From NCBI GenBank assembly GCA_028280225.1, contig JANQMF010000026.1:51210-115209 (forward strand): a stretch of DNA of 64,000 nt, given 5' to 3'. Under the pieces are notes generated by a model. The model made no database searches, was not told the origin of the DNA, and saw nothing but the letters and a program-made list of their open reading frames with translations. Shown here in pieces: positions 62,699-64,000 of the stretch (positions are counted from its first letter, which is position 1; the number at the start of each line of letters is the position of its first letter). The translations under genes were made by a program, and so were the position numbers. This DNA is from Pseudomonadales bacterium. Its GTDB lineage: Bacteria; Pseudomonadota; Gammaproteobacteria; Pseudomonadales; Azotimanducaceae.

Positions 62699-63118
62699 GT
62701 GGCTTACGACAAACCAATTCCACGCCGCGGCGTGCACACACAACCTTTCTGGGAGGGGGCAAAAAATAATCAGTTGATGCTGCCCAGATGTACGGACTGT
62801 AATCGGGTCCATTGGTACCCGCGACACATCTGTCCCTTCTGCCATTCGGTCAATCTGGAGTGGATCCAGGCCAGTGGGGAGGGCACCATTCACACCTATG
62901 CGGTTCAACATCTGGCCTTTGGTCCCTGGGCTGAAGAAGCACCCTATGTCACGGCGTATATTGACCTCAAAGAGGGTGACCGGATGCTGACGGTATTGCG
63001 CGGGGTCGATCCCAACAAGCCGGAAGAAATCAAAGTAGGCGCACCGGTTAAGGTGGAATTTGAGCAGGCCAATGAAGATACGTTTATTCCCTTCTGGCGT
63101 GTGGTGGAGGGTTTTTAG
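62699..63118 (+). CDS. DUF35 OB-fold / zinc-ribbon protein
   Basis: A 139-aa protein with an N-terminal rubredoxin-like zinc ribbon (C-x2-C in 'PRCTDCNRVHW' and C-x2-C in 'HICPFCHSV') and a C-terminal OB-fold ('EGTIHTYAVQHLAF', 'VGAPVKVEFEQANEDTFIPF'). Such proteins bind CoA esters and form complexes with thiolase-like or aldolase partners (Ltp2-ChsH2 DUF35-type, or thiolase). The thiolase gene starts directly after its stop (TAG-ATG, no gap), so the two form a translationally linked unit. Start GTG 62699 with GAGGG upstream. Confidence 0.92.
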   Translation: MAYDKPIPRRGVHTQPFWEGAKNNQLMLPRCTDCNRVHWYPRHICPFCHSVNLEWIQASGEGTIHTYAVQHLAFGPWAEEAPYVTAYIDLKEGDRMLTVLRGVDPNKPEEIKVGAPVKVEFEQANEDTFIPFWRVVEGF

Positions 63119-64000
63119 ATGCCGGGTACCCTATATAAATCCGCCGCCATCGTAGGTGCTGCTGAGGCAGATGAAATTGGCTTTCTTGAAGAGCCCAAAA
63201 CGGCCCTGCAACTGCATATTGAAGCCATTAAAAACTTAAGTACCCAGACCGGTGTGCCGATCTCGCGTATTGAAGGGGTCTTTTCCACCGGTTGGTCTTC
63301 AGAACTGTGTGAACATCTGGGTATACACCCCAAGTACATCGACACCACCGCCGTGGGTGGGTGCTCGTTTGAGATGCATGTACATCACGCCATGGCCGCC
63401 ATTCATGCAGGGATCATTGATATAGCCCTGGTCAGTCACGGCGAAAACGGCCATTCTGTGCGCAAAATCGGCGGCGGTGGTACCGGCAACTACGGCCGGG
63501 GTGCCGGGGCGGTCTCACCCGGTGTGGAGATGACCATGGCTTATGGTGTGAACGGCGCGCCCGCTGGGTACGCCCATGCCATGGTACGCCATATGCATCG
63601 CTTTGGCACAAGCCGGGAGGACTATGCGCACATCGCCAAGGTGACCCGGGACTGGGCCACCCTTAATCCCCGTGCCGCCATGTATTCCAAGGAAAAACAC
63701 CCGTTTGGGGGACCCATTACCGTACAGCAGGTTGAAGAATCCCGCTTGATCGCCTGGCCGCTGACTATTTTGCACTGCTGCATGGTGGCGGATCACGGCG
63801 GAGCGGTGCTGTTGGCCAGTCCGAAAGTTGCCGCTTCGCTGCATACAAAACCCGTTTGGGTGGCCGGTGCCGGGGAAAGTATGGGGCACGCCAACATGCT
63901 TGAGATGGATGATTTTACCGCCACCTCAGCGGGTCGTTCCGCGGCTGCGGCTTACAGCATGGCCGGTTTGGGCCCGGACGATATGGAGATGGCGTTGATT
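63119..64000 (+). CDS. Thiolase / SCP-x-type acetyl-CoA acyltransferase (5' part, cut by window edge)
   Basis: The frame is open from ATG 63119 through the window end, giving at least 294 residues of the thiolase superfamily. The nucleophilic Cys lies in 'VGGCSFEMHVHHAMAAIHAG'; 'IALVSHGENGHS' and 'AMYSKEKHPFGGPITVQQVE' fit the lipid-transfer-protein/thiolase subgroup that pairs with DUF35 proteins. It cleaves a 3-ketoacyl-CoA or performs the reverse condensation; the closely related Ltp2-type enzymes are aldolases, so either reaction is possible. The C-terminal Cys/His catalytic part is outside the window. It follows the DUF35 gene without a gap. Confidence 0.9.
   Translation, partial: MPGTLYKSAAIVGAAEADEIGFLEEPKTALQLHIEAIKNLSTQTGVPISRIEGVFSTGWSSELCEHLGIHPKYIDTTAVGGCSFEMHVHHAMAAIHAGIIDIALVSHGENGHSVRKIGGGGTGNYGRGAGAVSPGVEMTMAYGVNGAPAGYAHAMVRHMHRFGTSREDYAHIAKVTRDWATLNPRAAMYSKEKHPFGGPITVQQVEESRLIAWPLTILHCCMVADHGGAVLLASPKVAASLHTKPVWVAGAGESMGHANMLEMDDFTATSAGRSAAAAYSMAGLGPDDMEMALI

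Noticed and set aside
1..64000. tRNA, rRNA, CRISPR, insertion sequence, prophage or origin
   Set aside because: I saw no cloverleaf, rRNA-like stretch, repeat-spacer array, transposase or integrase, or DnaA-box cluster; a covariance-model scan could still find a small RNA.

Overview
The window looks like chromosome of a free-living, probably marine or aquatic, aerobic Gammaproteobacterium. The grounds are TonB receptors with the 'EEIVVTARKREESAQDVP' type of N-terminus, two RND tripartite pumps, CsoR/TetR/HxlR regulators, fairly high GC, and very many acyl-CoA and oxygenase genes. Nothing in the sequence fixes a genus. I see no rRNA, tRNA, CRISPR array, transposase or phage module. Both ends cut a gene: a TonB receptor on the left and a thiolase on the right.

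Layout. 1-3.8 kb: two tandem TonB-dependent receptors. 4-15.3 kb: a hotdog/MaoC-like protein, two GST-family proteins, a two-domain DsbA/HCCA-isomerase-like protein, a TetR gene with a large palindromic operator, a NERD-like membrane protein, an SDR, a PBP7-type endopeptidase, an EAL-HDOD protein, a CsoR-type regulator with its operator and a metal permease, and a haloalkane-dehalogenase-like hydrolase. 15.3-26.9 kb: a DUF3604 protein, a flippase-like membrane protein, TetR with a Rieske oxygenase, a Kef-type antiporter, a TerB-like protein, a zinc metallopeptidase fused to DUF3465, an SDR and a methyltransferase. 26.5-32.3 kb (minus strand): LLM monooxygenase, P450, double-length CaiB/BaiF CoA-transferase and a small EthD-like protein. 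32.4-35.1 kb: a tight three-gene lipoprotein operon with a MauG-like dihaem cytochrome. 35-44 kb: cupin, sterol desaturase, serine hydrolase, hybrid histidine kinase, BCP-type peroxiredoxin, CoA-transferase, alpha/beta hydrolase and quinone oxidoreductase. 44-50.2 kb: a MarR-like regulator, an acyl-CoA dehydrogenase pair, a probable selenocysteine-containing redoxin, HxlR and a carboxymuconolactone decarboxylase-like protein. 50.2-62.6 kb: two TetR-controlled RND efflux systems with an acyl-CoA dehydrogenase and a GNAT protein between them. 62.7-64 kb: a DUF35 OB-fold protein and a thiolase.

How the genes fit together. The oxygenases (Rieske, P450, LLM), dehydrogenases (SDR, acyl-CoA dehydrogenases), CoA-transferases, hydratase-like protein, thiolase/DUF35 pair and hydrolases read as an accessory island for uptake and CoA-dependent breakdown of hydrophobic, probably cyclic substrates such as terpenoids or steroids. 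The substrate is inference. The efflux pumps and GSTs would handle toxicity of the same compounds.

The most notable item is at 47924-49027. One reading frame encodes a thioredoxin-fold protein but is interrupted by an in-frame TGA exactly where the redox-active residue belongs (APY-TGA-GC). A perfect 6-bp stem with a 5-nt loop containing GU starts at base 18 counted from the T of TGA, the same offset as the upper stem of the E. coli fdhF SECIS. I read this as a selenoprotein, not as two genes or a pseudogene.
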